Source: Alphaproteobacteria bacterium
GTDB lineage: Bacteria; Pseudomonadota; Alphaproteobacteria; Bin95
Length of the DNA: 64,000 nucleotides
Direction: 5' to 3'
Assembly (NCBI GenBank): GCA_020638555.1
Contig: JACKII010000001.1
Span: forward strand, 310,001 to 374,000
Below, one piece after another: positions 16,880-26,168 of the stretch (its first letter is position 1; each line of letters opens with the position of its first letter). The notes under the pieces are model-generated. The model was not told the DNA's origin and made no database searches. It saw only the letters and a program-made list of their open reading frames with translations. The translations under genes and the position numbers were made by a program.

Positions 16880-17396
16880 GGGGGGAACTTTCGTCTGCGG
16901 TGGAAACGGTTACGGCCAGGCGGGCAAGCCGACCGTAAGCCCATCCCGATAGCACGACCGCTGCGGCAAACAAAGCGATCCCGAGCCCCAGATTGGCCGC
17001 AGTCAATAGTGAACCTTCCAGTGCGAGGATGACGACGGCGACGATGAACACGTCCAGCATCGACCATTTCGCTATCGCCGCCAGCGGATGCAGCCAGCGC
17101 TTCGCCGGCAGGCTGGCGATGTCCGCCCCATAGAACACCCAGAGGCCCAGCCCCACCTTCGCCAGCGGCAGCACGACCGTGAAGGCGAACAACACCGCGA
17201 ACAGGCTGTAATGCCCCTTGTTCCAAAAGGTCCACGCCGCCCCCCAGAGCGAATAGTCCTGGCTCAGAACCCAGAGATTCTGGAAGTGCAGGCTTGGCAG
17301 GACCAAGCCAGCCACCAGCAGCGGCAGGCACACAAGCAAAGCGGGGCCGACCAGCCGGTCGGCCCCGGATGCGCTGCGTCCCAGCGTTCGCGTCAT
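16872..17396 (-). CDS. PqiA-like integral membrane protein (single domain)
   Basis: A 174-residue protein with four predicted membrane segments and the paraquat-inducible protein A core (a PLAKVGLGLWVF helix and KWSMLDVFIVAVVI). PqiA proteins normally carry two such domains and cysteine motifs and work with MCE-domain PqiB in lipid transport. This is a single-domain, cysteine-poor version with no MCE gene nearby. It is coupled to the luciferase-like gene upstream (ATGA at 17393-17396) and overlaps the amidohydrolase downstream. Its own function is unclear. Confidence 0.8.
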   Translation of the reverse strand: MTRTLGRSASGADRLVGPALLVCLPLLVAGLVLPSLHFQNLWVLSQDYSLWGAAWTFWNKGHYSLFAVLFAFTVVLPLAKVGLGLWVFYGADIASLPAKRWLHPLAAIAKWSMLDVFIVAVVILALEGSLLTAANLGLGIALFAAAVVLSGWAYGRLARLAVTVSTADESSPHA

Positions 17397-18709
17397 TTCG
17401 CCTTGGCGGCGGCCTGGGGATTGGCGCGCGGGTCGGCGTGCGGAATCGGGATGGCGCCGCCGCGGGTCTTGTCGACGAAGGCGCCGCCGGTGGGATCGAC
17501 CTCGCCGGACTCGATCCGCCGCTTGCCGGCCGCCTTCACCGTCGGGATTTGGTCCCGCGGCAGGTCAGCCATGCGCTCCTTGCGGGCCAGCGCCGCCTCG
17601 ATATAGGGGGCAAGTTCGGCCTGTTTGGCCTTTTGCCGCTTGTCTTCCCGCTCCTTGAAGGCCGGCAGCAGGGTGTCGGCAAAGGTTTCCAGCGTCTCGC
17701 AAATGTGCTCGTGCGCGTTGCGGCCCACCTGCTGGACGAAGATGATCTGGTCGAGGCCGATGTCCTCATAGCCGCGCAGATGCGCCTCCACCTGCTCCGG
17801 CGTGCCGATGCCGCCGCGACCGGCATTGTCGGGCAGGGAGTCGTAGACCTCGTCGAACATCTCGGCCACGCCCGTTACCGTTGGCGTGTGTGCGCCGAAA
17901 TTGGTGTAGTGCGCCAGCGAGTAGCCGAAATAGCGGAAGCCCGGCAGGCCGCGCCGCTCCGCCTCGGCCTCGTCCTTGTGCAGGGAAAAACCGCTCACCG
18001 CCGCCAGGTTCGGGTTGACCGTGTGGCCCAGGGGCACACACTCGTCCGACTTGATGATGGCGTAGTAGTCCTTCACCCACTCGGCTGCCTGCTCCGGCTC
18101 GACGAAGCCGAAAATCAGCGCGCCCATGCCGAACCGTGCGGCGCGCAGGATCGAGTCGCGGCGCGAGCAGGCGAGCCAGAGCGGCGGGTGCGGTTTCTGG
18201 AACGGCTTCGGCAGCACGTTGCGCGCCGGCATGGAGAAATACTGGCCCTGATAGCCGGGATAGGGCGCCATCGCCATCATGTTGGCGGCCTGCTCGGCGC
18301 CTTCGCGCCATTGGGAGTGTTTCTCCTCCGGCACGATGTTGAAGCCTTCCATCTCCATCAGCGTGGCGCTTTCGCCCGTGCCCCATTCGACGCGGCCATT
18401 GGAGAGCAGGTCCAGGGTCGCGACGCGCTCGGCCACCCGGGCCGGGTGGTTGTAGAGCGGCGAGGTCAGGTTGATGCCGTGGCCGAGCCGGATGTTTTTG
18501 GTCCGCTGACTGGCGGCCGCCAGGAACACTTCCGGCGCGCTGGAATGCGAGTATTCCTCCAGGAAGTGATGCTCCACCTCCCAGACATGGTCGATGCCGA
18601 GCCGGTCGGCCAGTTCGATCTGTTCCAGGGACTCGTGAAACACCCGGTGTTCCGAGCGCTCGTCCCAGGGGCGGGGCACCTGGTGCTCGTAAAACAGGCC
18701 GAATTTCAT
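17393..18709 (-). CDS. Luciferase-like (LLM class) flavin-dependent oxidoreductase
   Basis: A TIM-barrel monooxygenase or reductase using FMNH2 or a deazaflavin. The 438 residues start with MKFGLFYEHQVPRPW and include VWEVEHHFLEEYSHSSAPE, the RVEWGTGESA loop and PPLWLACS, typical of the bacterial luciferase superfamily. The C-terminal ~80 residues are charged and lysine/alanine-rich and extend beyond the usual barrel. The partner flavin reductase and the substrate are not evident. It heads a small coupled run with the PqiA-like and amidohydrolase genes. Confidence 0.9.
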   Translation of the reverse strand: MKFGLFYEHQVPRPWDERSEHRVFHESLEQIELADRLGIDHVWEVEHHFLEEYSHSSAPEVFLAAASQRTKNIRLGHGINLTSPLYNHPARVAERVATLDLLSNGRVEWGTGESATLMEMEGFNIVPEEKHSQWREGAEQAANMMAMAPYPGYQGQYFSMPARNVLPKPFQKPHPPLWLACSRRDSILRAARFGMGALIFGFVEPEQAAEWVKDYYAIIKSDECVPLGHTVNPNLAAVSGFSLHKDEAEAERRGLPGFRYFGYSLAHYTNFGAHTPTVTGVAEMFDEVYDSLPDNAGRGGIGTPEQVEAHLRGYEDIGLDQIIFVQQVGRNAHEHICETLETFADTLLPAFKEREDKRQKAKQAELAPYIEAALARKERMADLPRDQIPTVKAAGKRRIESGEVDPTGGAFVDKTRGGAIPIPHADPRANPQAAAKAK

Positions 18710-18754
18710 GGGGCGATATCCTCTGCGTGCTAGCGTTCTGCGTTGGGCGAAACT

Positions 18755-19654
18755 CTAACCGCTTAGCCCTTTCGGGTCGAGGCGGGGCCGCCGCACGGCC
18801 GTCACCGGCAGCCCCAGCCCGGCGAGGCGGGCGAGGCACACCTCGCGCGGCTCCTCGATCACGCTCCAGGTGCGGCCGGTGGCGTGCACCACCGTGCCCT
18901 CGCCGGTGTCGATGACCACATGGCCTTTCACATAGATCGTGTCGCCGCGTTGCCAGGCGTCCGGTTGCGGTGGCACCGGCGCGCCGATGCTCGCGGCCTG
19001 CTGGTCGCTGTCGCGCCGGCAGGCAAGGCCACAGGCGGCGAGCGCGATTTGCACCAGGCCGGAACAGTCCACCCCGCCGGCGCCGCGCCCGCCCCAGAGA
19101 TAGGGCAGGCCGATCAGGCGTCGCGCCACTGCCACCCAATCGCGTTCGGGTTCGGCGATGGGCCGCAAATGGCCGGCAAAGACATAGCCGCCATCCTCCA
19201 GTCGTGCGAACCGGCCTCCGTCTTCCGCGACGGCGAGCGGCGTGCCCAGGCTCGGATAAGCCGTTGGCGAGCCTTCCTGCTTCGCGTCCGGCAGCACCAC
19301 GGTCTGGCGCGCACAAACCACATGCGTGGCCTCCCGCCAGCCGTCGGCCAGCGCCCGGCGGCGGACATAGCCGACATAGCCGTCATGCCGGCTTTGCACC
19401 CAGGCCCAGTCGCCGGCCTCGTCGAACACGGTGACCGCCTCGCCGGGCAAAAGCTGGCTGTCCATCGGCGCCGGTGGTTCGGGGCGACGCAGCAGCGGTT
19501 CGGCGGCGCCGACAATCCGGGCGGGCCGGCCCGCGACGAACCGGGGTGCCGGGACCCGGCCACGCAGCCGCGCATCCGCCAGATCCGGGCGAAACGCGTG
19601 CAGGCGCCAGTCGAGCGGTTCGGAAGGGGTGTCGGGAGTTTCGGGGGCGCTCAA
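18755..19654 (-). CDS. NlpC/P60-family cysteine peptidase with SH3-like domains
   Basis: A peptidoglycan-type endopeptidase of 299 residues. The N-terminal half looks like bacterial SH3-fold repeats (AVTVFDEAGDWAWVQSRHDG). The C-terminal half is NlpC/P60 with catalytic Cys in GVDCSGLVQ, His in VKGHVVIDTG and a following polar residue in VVHATG. No signal peptide is visible, as in the related dipeptidyl-peptidase VI group that degrades imported muropeptides in the cytosol. It overlaps the PhzF-like gene by 4 bases. Confidence 0.92.
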   Translation of the reverse strand: MSAPETPDTPSEPLDWRLHAFRPDLADARLRGRVPAPRFVAGRPARIVGAAEPLLRRPEPPAPMDSQLLPGEAVTVFDEAGDWAWVQSRHDGYVGYVRRRALADGWREATHVVCARQTVVLPDAKQEGSPTAYPSLGTPLAVAEDGGRFARLEDGGYVFAGHLRPIAEPERDWVAVARRLIGLPYLWGGRGAGGVDCSGLVQIALAACGLACRRDSDQQAASIGAPVPPQPDAWQRGDTIYVKGHVVIDTGEGTVVHATGRTWSVIEEPREVCLARLAGLGLPVTAVRRPRLDPKGLSG

Positions 19655-20550
19655 ACCGTCAGGAACCCTTCCATCGCCGCCACTGACGGGCCGCCGACCC
19701 GCACCGCCGCGACCTGGTTGCCGCTCTTGTCCGCGGCGCCCTGGATCAGGCTCGGCCGACCCATTTCCAGTCCCTGGGCGATGGTGAGCGGGACGGTGCC
19801 GTCGCTCTTCGCGTCCAGATGGGCCAGAAAGCCGGTGAGTGCCGCCGCGGCGCTGCCGGTGGCCGGGTCCTCGATCACGCCGTGCAACGGCGCCAGCATT
19901 CGCGCCTGCACCTGGTGCGCCCCAGTGCGGACATAGAGGTAGAGCGCGTCGCCGCTGCGTCCGGCGAAATGCGTCTCGAACGCCGCCAGGTCCGGCTTGA
20001 CCGCCGCCAGCGCCGCCAGGTCCCGCACCTCGGCCAGGGTGAAGGGCAGCCCGACCGAGGCGGTTTGCGGTGTGTGGCGTGAGGTGGAGAAGGCGTCCGC
20101 CGGCAGGCCCGACGCCGCGGCCACATGCGCGAGGGGCACGCTCTCGCCCAGCTCCAGCGCCGCCGGTGCGGTGAACTCGGTGGCGAGCGGTGCGCCCATG
20201 CCGTCGCGGGCGATGCTGAGCGTCACCAGACCGGCTTCTTCCTCGAAGCGCAGCACGTCGCCCACCGGCCGACCCTGCACCCGCCCCAGCAGTGCGAGCG
20301 CGTGGGCGGTGCCGACATTGGGATGGCCGGCGAACGGCACCTCGCGGGCCGGCGTGAAAATGCGGACCCGGGCATCATTCTCCGCCGCGCTGGCGGGCAG
20401 CACGAACGTGGTCTCGGAGTAGTTGAATTCGCGCGCGATGGCCTGCATTTGCTCCGTTGAGAGCCCGCGTGCATCCGGCAACACCGCCAGCTGGTTGCCG
20501 CCGAAGCGCCGCTCGGTGAACACGTCGAGCGTCAGATAGGAAAAGCGCAT
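19651..20550 (-). CDS. PhzF-family isomerase/epimerase
   Basis: A 299-residue two-lobed protein related to PhzF and diaminopimelate epimerase. The conserved general acid/base Glu is in REFNYSETTFVLP, and FTPAREVPFAGHPNVGTAH and EDPATGSAAAALTGFLA are diagnostic. No phenazine genes are nearby, so the real substrate is unknown, as for most PhzF-like proteins. It is coupled by ATGA to the NlpC/P60 gene downstream and follows the CoA-transferase gene after 29 bases. Confidence 0.93.
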   Translation of the reverse strand: MRFSYLTLDVFTERRFGGNQLAVLPDARGLSTEQMQAIAREFNYSETTFVLPASAAENDARVRIFTPAREVPFAGHPNVGTAHALALLGRVQGRPVGDVLRFEEEAGLVTLSIARDGMGAPLATEFTAPAALELGESVPLAHVAAASGLPADAFSTSRHTPQTASVGLPFTLAEVRDLAALAAVKPDLAAFETHFAGRSGDALYLYVRTGAHQVQARMLAPLHGVIEDPATGSAAAALTGFLAHLDAKSDGTVPLTIAQGLEMGRPSLIQGAADKSGNQVAAVRVGGPSVAAMEGFLTV

Positions 20551-20579
20551 GACATCGGGTCTCCTTGGGAGCGGACGGG

Positions 20580-21779
20580 TCAGATCGTCCCCGCTTCGCG
20601 CAGGGCTGCGATCTCATCGCTCGAATAACCCAGTTCCGCCAGAACCTCGTCGTTGTGCTGGCCCAGCAAGGGCGGCGGGCGATCCGGCCGCGGCGCGTCC
20701 TCGTTGGCGAGGAAGGGGGCGCCGATGCCATAGGCCGGCCGCTGGATCGGTCCGAACTGGCCCAGTTGCGTGAACACCTCGCGGTGTTCCAATTGCGGAT
20801 GCTTGCTGGCATCGGGCAGGGAGTTCACCGGGGCCGCCGGCACTTTCGCCTCGCCCATGATCCGGTCCCATTCCGCCGTGGTCCGGGCGCTGAAGGCCTC
20901 GTGCATCGCGGCTTCGACCACGTGGTAATGCTGTTTGCGCGAATCGAAATCCTGGAAGATCGGGTCCGTCAGCCAGTGTTCCCGGTCCACGGCCTTGGCG
21001 GTGGCGCGGAACTGGCCGTCGGTCAGGCAGGTGACCATGATGAAGCCGTCCGCAGTGGTGAACACGCCGGCGGTCGGGATCAGCGCTGGCGAGGAATTGC
21101 CGACCCGGGGCGAGTCCGCGCCCGTGTTCAGATAGTTCGAGACCTGCGGCCCCAGGATCGTCATGGCGGTGTCCAGCATCGACACGTCCAGCTGCTGGCC
21201 CTGGCCGGTGCGCTCGCGCCGCACCAGCGCCCCCAGAATGGCCATGGTCGCGCTGATGGCGGTGGGCACGTCGACGCTCATGAAGCCGGCCCTGACCGGC
21301 GTTTCCGGCAGGCCGGTCACCGCGATCATGCCGCTGGTCGCCTGGATGGCGCCGTCATAGGCGGCGGCGCCGGCGTAGGGGCCGGTCTGGCCATAGCCGG
21401 TGACCGAGCAGTAGACGATATCGGGCTTGACCGCTTTTACGGCCTCGTAGCCGAAGCCCAGCTTCTCGATCACGCCGGCCTTGAAGTTCTCCATCACCAC
21501 GTCGGCGCGCTCGATCAGCCGCCAGACGATGGGCTTGGCCGCCTCGCTTTTCAGGTCCAGCGTGATGCTGCGCTTGCCGGCATTGCAGGCCAGGAACATC
21601 GGGCTGAGGCTCGCCTTGCCCCAGTCGTTGTCGCCCAGGAGCTTGCGCCCCTGGTCGCCGACGCCCGGCTGTTCAATCTTGACCACATCGGCGCCGAGCA
21701 GCGCCAGGTGCTGGGTGGCGAATGGGCCGGCGATGACCTGGGTGAAGTCGACGACACGAATGCCTTCGAGCGCGCGCAT
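20580..21779 (-). CDS. CaiB/BaiF-family (class III) CoA-transferase
   Basis: Moves CoA between a thioester and a free acid, forming an interlocked dimer. The ATG at 21779 (GAGGAA ribosome site) gives 399 residues beginning RALEGIRVVDFTQVIAGPF. The frame is open 22 codons further up, but without a good site. The catalytic aspartate is Asp203 in TGQGQQLDVSMLDTAM, and the CoA-binding regions ADVVKIEQPG and NFKAGVIEKLG are present. The acid substrate is unknown. It diverges from the type I secretion genes. Confidence 0.92.
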   Translation of the reverse strand: MRALEGIRVVDFTQVIAGPFATQHLALLGADVVKIEQPGVGDQGRKLLGDNDWGKASLSPMFLACNAGKRSITLDLKSEAAKPIVWRLIERADVVMENFKAGVIEKLGFGYEAVKAVKPDIVYCSVTGYGQTGPYAGAAAYDGAIQATSGMIAVTGLPETPVRAGFMSVDVPTAISATMAILGALVRRERTGQGQQLDVSMLDTAMTILGPQVSNYLNTGADSPRVGNSSPALIPTAGVFTTADGFIMVTCLTDGQFRATAKAVDREHWLTDPIFQDFDSRKQHYHVVEAAMHEAFSARTTAEWDRIMGEAKVPAAPVNSLPDASKHPQLEHREVFTQLGQFGPIQRPAYGIGAPFLANEDAPRPDRPPPLLGQHNDEVLAELGYSSDEIAALREAGTI

Positions 21780-22057
21780 GGGCAGATTTCCTCGCGAATG
21801 TCCGTAGTTGTCCGCGATCATGGCGGGCCGTGCGGCGACCGGCAAGCCATCCGCGGGCGGATGGGGCCCGTTCCGCCCGCATTCATCCGCCCTTGACCTG
21901 TGATAGTTACGCTGACGCGCAGCAGATACAACGTGTCGCTGGCGGTCGGGTTCAGGTTCTGCTTTAAGGTCGCTCTTCGAATTCTATATCGACGAAGCGC
22001 CCCCCTGTAAAAAAAACCGCGAACCAAATCCGGAGTACAAGGGTCTTGGGGGAGACA

Positions 22058-23950
22058 ATGCAACCGCGTGCCGCACTGAGACGGGCTGTCGCCGGCGCCC
22101 GCCGGGCGATGTTTGCCGTCGCCATTTTCAGCATCGTGCTCAACCTGCTGATGCTGACCGTCCCCATCTACATGATGCAGATGTATGACCGGGTTCTGCC
22201 GACCCGGCACACCGATACGCTGCTGTTGCTGAGCCTGATGGCGCTGGTGGCGCTGATGGTGATGGCGGCAATGGAAGTCGTGCGCTCGCGCATCATGGTT
22301 CGTTTGGGTACCTGGATCGACCGACAGCTCTCCGGGCCGCTGCTCATGGTCAGCATGGTGGAGAGCCTGCGCCGCTCCGGTGCCGGCATACAGGCGGCAA
22401 GCGCGCTGCGCGAACTGAACACGCTGCGGCAGTTCGTGACCGGGCCGGGCGTGTTTCCGCTGTTGGATGCGCCCTGGGTCCCCATCTACATCGCCATTAT
22501 CTTTTTCCTGCACCCGCTGCTTGGCTGGCTGTCCATTGCCGGCGCGGTCGTGGTGTTCCTGTTTGCCGTCGCCAACGATCTGCTGACGCGCCCGGCGCTG
22601 TCGCGGGCATCGCGCGGCATCAACCAATCGCTCTACCGGGCCGATGCGGCGGTGCGGAATGCGGACGTGATCGAGGCGCTGGGCATGGGCCCCGCCGTGG
22701 TCGACAAATGGCGGTCGGCGGGCGAGGTGGGCCTGGGCTATCAGGCGGATGCGAGCGATGCCTCCGGCCTGATATCGGCGGTGGCGCGGATGATGCGCCT
22801 GGTGGTGCAGATCGGCATTCTCGGCGCCGGTGCCTATCTGGTGATCCTGGGCGAGCTGACCGGGGGCGGCATGATCGGGGCTTCCATCATTCTCGGCCGG
22901 GCCATGGCGCCGATCGAGCAGTCGATCAACGCCTGGCGCGGCTTTACCGGTGCGCGCAACGCCTTTCGCAGCATTCGCGGCCTGATCGAACGCCAGGAAG
23001 ACGAGGGCGAACCGATGAGCCTGCCGGAGCCGAAAGGGCAGGTCTCGGTCGAGGGGGTGACGTTCGTTCCGCCGGGACAGCGCGAACCGGTGTTGCGTCA
23101 GGTCAGTTTCGAGGTGCGGCCGGGCGAGCAGGTCGGGCTGGTGGGGCCGTCGGCCTCGGGCAAGACCACGCTGGCGCGCCTGCTGGTCGGCAGTTGGCTG
23201 CCGACGGCGGGCACGGTGCGACTGGACGGGGCCGATCTGGCTTACTGGCACGCCAACGACCGCGGCCGGCATATCGGCTATGTGCCCCAGGACGTCGAGC
23301 TGTTCGACGGCACGGTGCGCGAAAACATCGCCCGGCTGACCGATTGCGAGCCGGAGGAGATCGTCGCGGCCGCGCGCCTCGCCCGGGTGCATGAAATGAT
23401 CCTGCGCTTGCCCGATGGCTATGACACCCAGATGGGCGAGGGCGGCGTCTGGCTCTCCGGCGGGCAGCGTCAGCGCATCGCCATGGCGCGGGCCGTGTTC
23501 GGGCAGCCGAAATTCCTGGTCCTCGACGAGCCCAATGCCAATCTCGACCGCGAAGGCGACATGGCCCTGCTCGAAACCCTCAAAGAGCTCAAGGCCATGG
23601 GGTCGACCGTCATCATCGTCAGCCATCGCCCCAGCGTGTTGAGCTTCGTCGATAGCGTCATCGTGCTCAATCAGGGCCGGCTCGAGGCCAAGGGGCCGCG
23701 GGATGAGGTGCTGGCCAAGTTGATGCCGGGCGGTGGTGCCCAGGCGCAGATCGCATCGCCGCCGGGTTCAGCGCCGCAGGGTGAGCCGGCTCCGGCGCGA
23801 CCGGCGGCCCGGGGCAATGGCTCCGGCGGCGTTTCGGTGCAACCGCTGAGCCCTGGCGCCGATTCCCGGATCCGCATTCGCCCCGGCGCGGCCGAGCCGA
23901 ATGCTGTCGCGCCGGATGCCGTCCCGCCCGCGGCCAAGGGAGAGGGCTGA
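22058..23950 (+). CDS. Type I secretion ABC transporter (PrtD-like permease/ATPase)
   Basis: The energy-coupling inner-membrane component of a type I protein exporter, 630 residues. Membrane helices occupy residues 20-290. The ATPase has Walker A GPSASGKT (363-370), signature LSGGQ (466-470) and Walker B FLVLDE (486-491). There is no N-terminal C39 peptidase-like domain, consistent with the PrtD/serralysin branch. An odd Pro/Ala/Gly-rich tail of about 65 residues follows the ATPase. The start is the ATG behind GGGGGAGA. It is followed after 3 bases by the HlyD partner; no TolC or obvious RTX substrate lies in the window. Confidence 0.93.
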   Translation: MQPRAALRRAVAGARRAMFAVAIFSIVLNLLMLTVPIYMMQMYDRVLPTRHTDTLLLLSLMALVALMVMAAMEVVRSRIMVRLGTWIDRQLSGPLLMVSMVESLRRSGAGIQAASALRELNTLRQFVTGPGVFPLLDAPWVPIYIAIIFFLHPLLGWLSIAGAVVVFLFAVANDLLTRPALSRASRGINQSLYRADAAVRNADVIEALGMGPAVVDKWRSAGEVGLGYQADASDASGLISAVARMMRLVVQIGILGAGAYLVILGELTGGGMIGASIILGRAMAPIEQSINAWRGFTGARNAFRSIRGLIERQEDEGEPMSLPEPKGQVSVEGVTFVPPGQREPVLRQVSFEVRPGEQVGLVGPSASGKTTLARLLVGSWLPTAGTVRLDGADLAYWHANDRGRHIGYVPQDVELFDGTVRENIARLTDCEPEEIVAAARLARVHEMILRLPDGYDTQMGEGGVWLSGGQRQRIAMARAVFGQPKFLVLDEPNANLDREGDMALLETLKELKAMGSTVIIVSHRPSVLSFVDSVIVLNQGRLEAKGPRDEVLAKLMPGGGAQAQIASPPGSAPQGEPAPARPAARGNGSGGVSVQPLSPGADSRIRIRPGAAEPNAVAPDAVPPAAKGEG

Positions 23951-23953
23951 GCC

Positions 23954-25327
23954 ATGGCCCGCCGCGCCGTAGTGCCGCGTCAGGGCGGCAGCCAGGTCGC
24001 CACCTTCACCGAGGCTCCGCCGCCGCGGCCCGGATTTCGCGACATGGGCTTTGCCAGCACCTTGCGCATCGGCCTGTTGATGATTCTGGTGTTCATCGGC
24101 GGGTTCGGTGCATGGGCTGCCCTCGCCCCGCTGGAAAGCGCTGCGATCGCACACGGCGAGGTCATCGTTGAGGGCGACCGCCGCAGCGTCGAACACCTCG
24201 AAGGTGGCATTGTCCGCAAGATCCTGGTGCGGGACGGCGACGAGGTGACCGCGGGCGAGACGCTGATCCAGCTGGACGATACCCAGGCTCGCGCCAGTGT
24301 CGGCGTGCTGGAAACCCGTCTGGTCTACGCCACCGCCCTGGCGGCGCGGTTGACGGCCGAGCGGGACGGGGAGGAGGCCCTGGACGTGCCGGCCTGGCTC
24401 ACCGACGAGGCGACGCGCGACCCGCAGGTGCGGCACGTGATCGAAGTGCAACGCAATATCCTGCACAGTGGCGCGGAGACGATGGCCAGCCAGTTGGCCA
24501 TTCTCGACAATCGCAAGCAGCAGTTCGGCGAGGAAATCGACGGTCTCACCGCCGAGGTTGCCGCCATCGACCAGGAACTGGTGCACATTCGCGCCGAGTT
24601 GGGCGACGTCAGATCGCTGGTCGACAAGAGCCTGTCGCCGCGCGCGCGCCTCTATGCGCTGCAACGGCAGGAGGCGCAGATTCTGGGGCGGCGCGGCCGC
24701 AACATGGCGGACATCGCCCGTGCCCGCCAGAGCATTGCCGAGGCGGACCTGCGCGCCACCAATCTCAAGACCGAGGCTGTGGAAAAGGCGATCCGCGAGC
24801 TGCGCGACACCCAGGGCGAAATCGCCGACCTGCAGGAACGGCTTTCCGCCGCCCGCGACGTGTTCGCGCGGACCAGCATCGTCGCGCCGGTCGCCGGCGT
24901 GGTTGTCAACATGCAGATCCATACCGCCAACAGCATCGTCAAGCCGGGCGAGCCGCTGATGCAGATCGTGCCGCTCAGCGAGGGGCGCATCATCCGCGCG
25001 CGGGTCGATCCGACCGATATCGACGTGGTGCACACCGGCCTGCGGGCGAATGTGCGTCTGACCGCGTTCAGCGCCCGGCGCACGCCGGAACTGCGCGGCA
25101 CCGTCATCAACGTCTCGGCCGACCGTCTCGTCGATCCGAAGACGGGGGCTCCCTATTATGACGCGCGCATTCGCCTGGACGAGGGCGAGACAGCGCGGAT
25201 CAAGGACCTGCAGCTTGCACCCGGCATGCCGGTGGAAGTGATGATCACGACCGGCGAGACGACCTTGCTGAACTATCTGGTTCAGCCGTTCACCGATCTG
25301 TTGCGCCGCGGCGTGACCGAATCGTGA
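23954..25327 (+). CDS. HlyD-family type I secretion membrane fusion protein (PrtE-like)
   Basis: The periplasmic adaptor for the ABC exporter upstream. The 457 residues show a cytoplasmic N-terminus of about 30 residues, one membrane anchor (about 32-55), the lipoyl half-motif EHLEGGIVRKILVRDGDEV, a long coiled-coil hairpin (about 100-290), and the second half SIVAPVAGVVVNMQIHT. A C-terminal HlyD signature (PGMPVEVMITTGETTLLNYL) closes the protein. The gene overlaps no neighbour but is only 3 bases from the ABC gene, so they form a pair. Confidence 0.93.
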   Translation: MARRAVVPRQGGSQVATFTEAPPPRPGFRDMGFASTLRIGLLMILVFIGGFGAWAALAPLESAAIAHGEVIVEGDRRSVEHLEGGIVRKILVRDGDEVTAGETLIQLDDTQARASVGVLETRLVYATALAARLTAERDGEEALDVPAWLTDEATRDPQVRHVIEVQRNILHSGAETMASQLAILDNRKQQFGEEIDGLTAEVAAIDQELVHIRAELGDVRSLVDKSLSPRARLYALQRQEAQILGRRGRNMADIARARQSIAEADLRATNLKTEAVEKAIRELRDTQGEIADLQERLSAARDVFARTSIVAPVAGVVVNMQIHTANSIVKPGEPLMQIVPLSEGRIIRARVDPTDIDVVHTGLRANVRLTAFSARRTPELRGTVINVSADRLVDPKTGAPYYDARIRLDEGETARIKDLQLAPGMPVEVMITTGETTLLNYLVQPFTDLLRRGVTES

Positions 25328-25361
25328 CCGGAACGCCGGACCGGGCCCGCGCGGGCGGACG

Positions 25362-26168
25362 ATGAGCGACCTGCTGTTCACGCTTTCGAAGCTGGCCCAG
25401 ATCCTGCTCGAGCCCGATGCGCTGTTGCTCCTGGTGTTGGCCGTGGGGGTGGGGCTGCTCTATTGGCGGCCGCGGGTGGGGCGCATCGTCGTGACCGGCG
25501 CGGGCGCGCTGCTCCTCGCCGTCTCGGTGCTGCCGGTGGGAGCCTGGCTGCTGGCGCCATTGGAAAACCGCTTCCCGCGGCCGGACCTGGACGCGATCGG
25601 TCCGATCGACGGAATCGTCGTGCTGGGCGGTGCGTTGCGCACCGACATTGCCGACGCGAGGAACGCCCTGTCGTTGAACCGCTATGCCGAGCGGGTGGTT
25701 GAAATGACCATGTTGGCGCGCCGTTTTCCCAAGGCGCGGCTGGTCTATTCCGGCGGTTCCGGCGACGTGCGGCGGGTCCGTATCACCGAAGCCGCCGCGC
25801 TGGCGCCCTACCTGCCGGCGCTGGGCCTGCCGCCCGGCCGGGTGCTGCTGGAAGACCAATCCCGCAACACTTACGAGAACGCGCGCGACACCCGGGCCCT
25901 GGTCAAGCCGAAAGCAGGATCCCGCTGGCTGCTCGTGACCTCGTCCTACCACCTGCCGCGCGCCATGGGGGTGTTTCGGGCGGAGGGTTGGGACCCGATT
26001 GCCTATCCGGTCGATTACCAGACGTCGGGCCGCGAGCGCTGGCCGGTGCTGGCCCCGGCCCTGCACTGGCGCGATCTGGATCTGGCGGCGCACGAATACG
26101 TTGGCTTGCTGGCCTACTATGCCGCAGGCTATAGCAACAGCGTGTTTCCCGGCCCCCGGAAGGAATGA
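25362..26168 (+). CDS. YdcF/ElyC-family (DUF218) membrane protein
   Basis: A 268-residue protein with two N-terminal membrane helices (about 15-60) and a DUF218 domain. The domain contains IVVLGGALR, the NRYAERVVEMTMLARRFP helix, ARLVYSGGSG, LEDQSRNTYENA and LVTSSYHLPRAMGVF. ElyC-type members influence peptidoglycan and polyisoprenoid-carrier metabolism. Here it is coupled by ATGA to a lytic transglycosylase, which fits an envelope role, but the reaction is not known. Confidence 0.9.
   Translation: MSDLLFTLSKLAQILLEPDALLLLVLAVGVGLLYWRPRVGRIVVTGAGALLLAVSVLPVGAWLLAPLENRFPRPDLDAIGPIDGIVVLGGALRTDIADARNALSLNRYAERVVEMTMLARRFPKARLVYSGGSGDVRRVRITEAAALAPYLPALGLPPGRVLLEDQSRNTYENARDTRALVKPKAGSRWLLVTSSYHLPRAMGVFRAEGWDPIAYPVDYQTSGRERWPVLAPALHWRDLDLAAHEYVGLLAYYAAGYSNSVFPGPRKE

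Noticed and set aside
21900..22057. A promoter or palindrome ahead of the type I secretion genes
   Set aside because: TTGACC, an A-run and a weak TTCG...CGAA symmetry are present, but no -35/-10 pair has acceptable spacing and the symmetry needs several mismatches.
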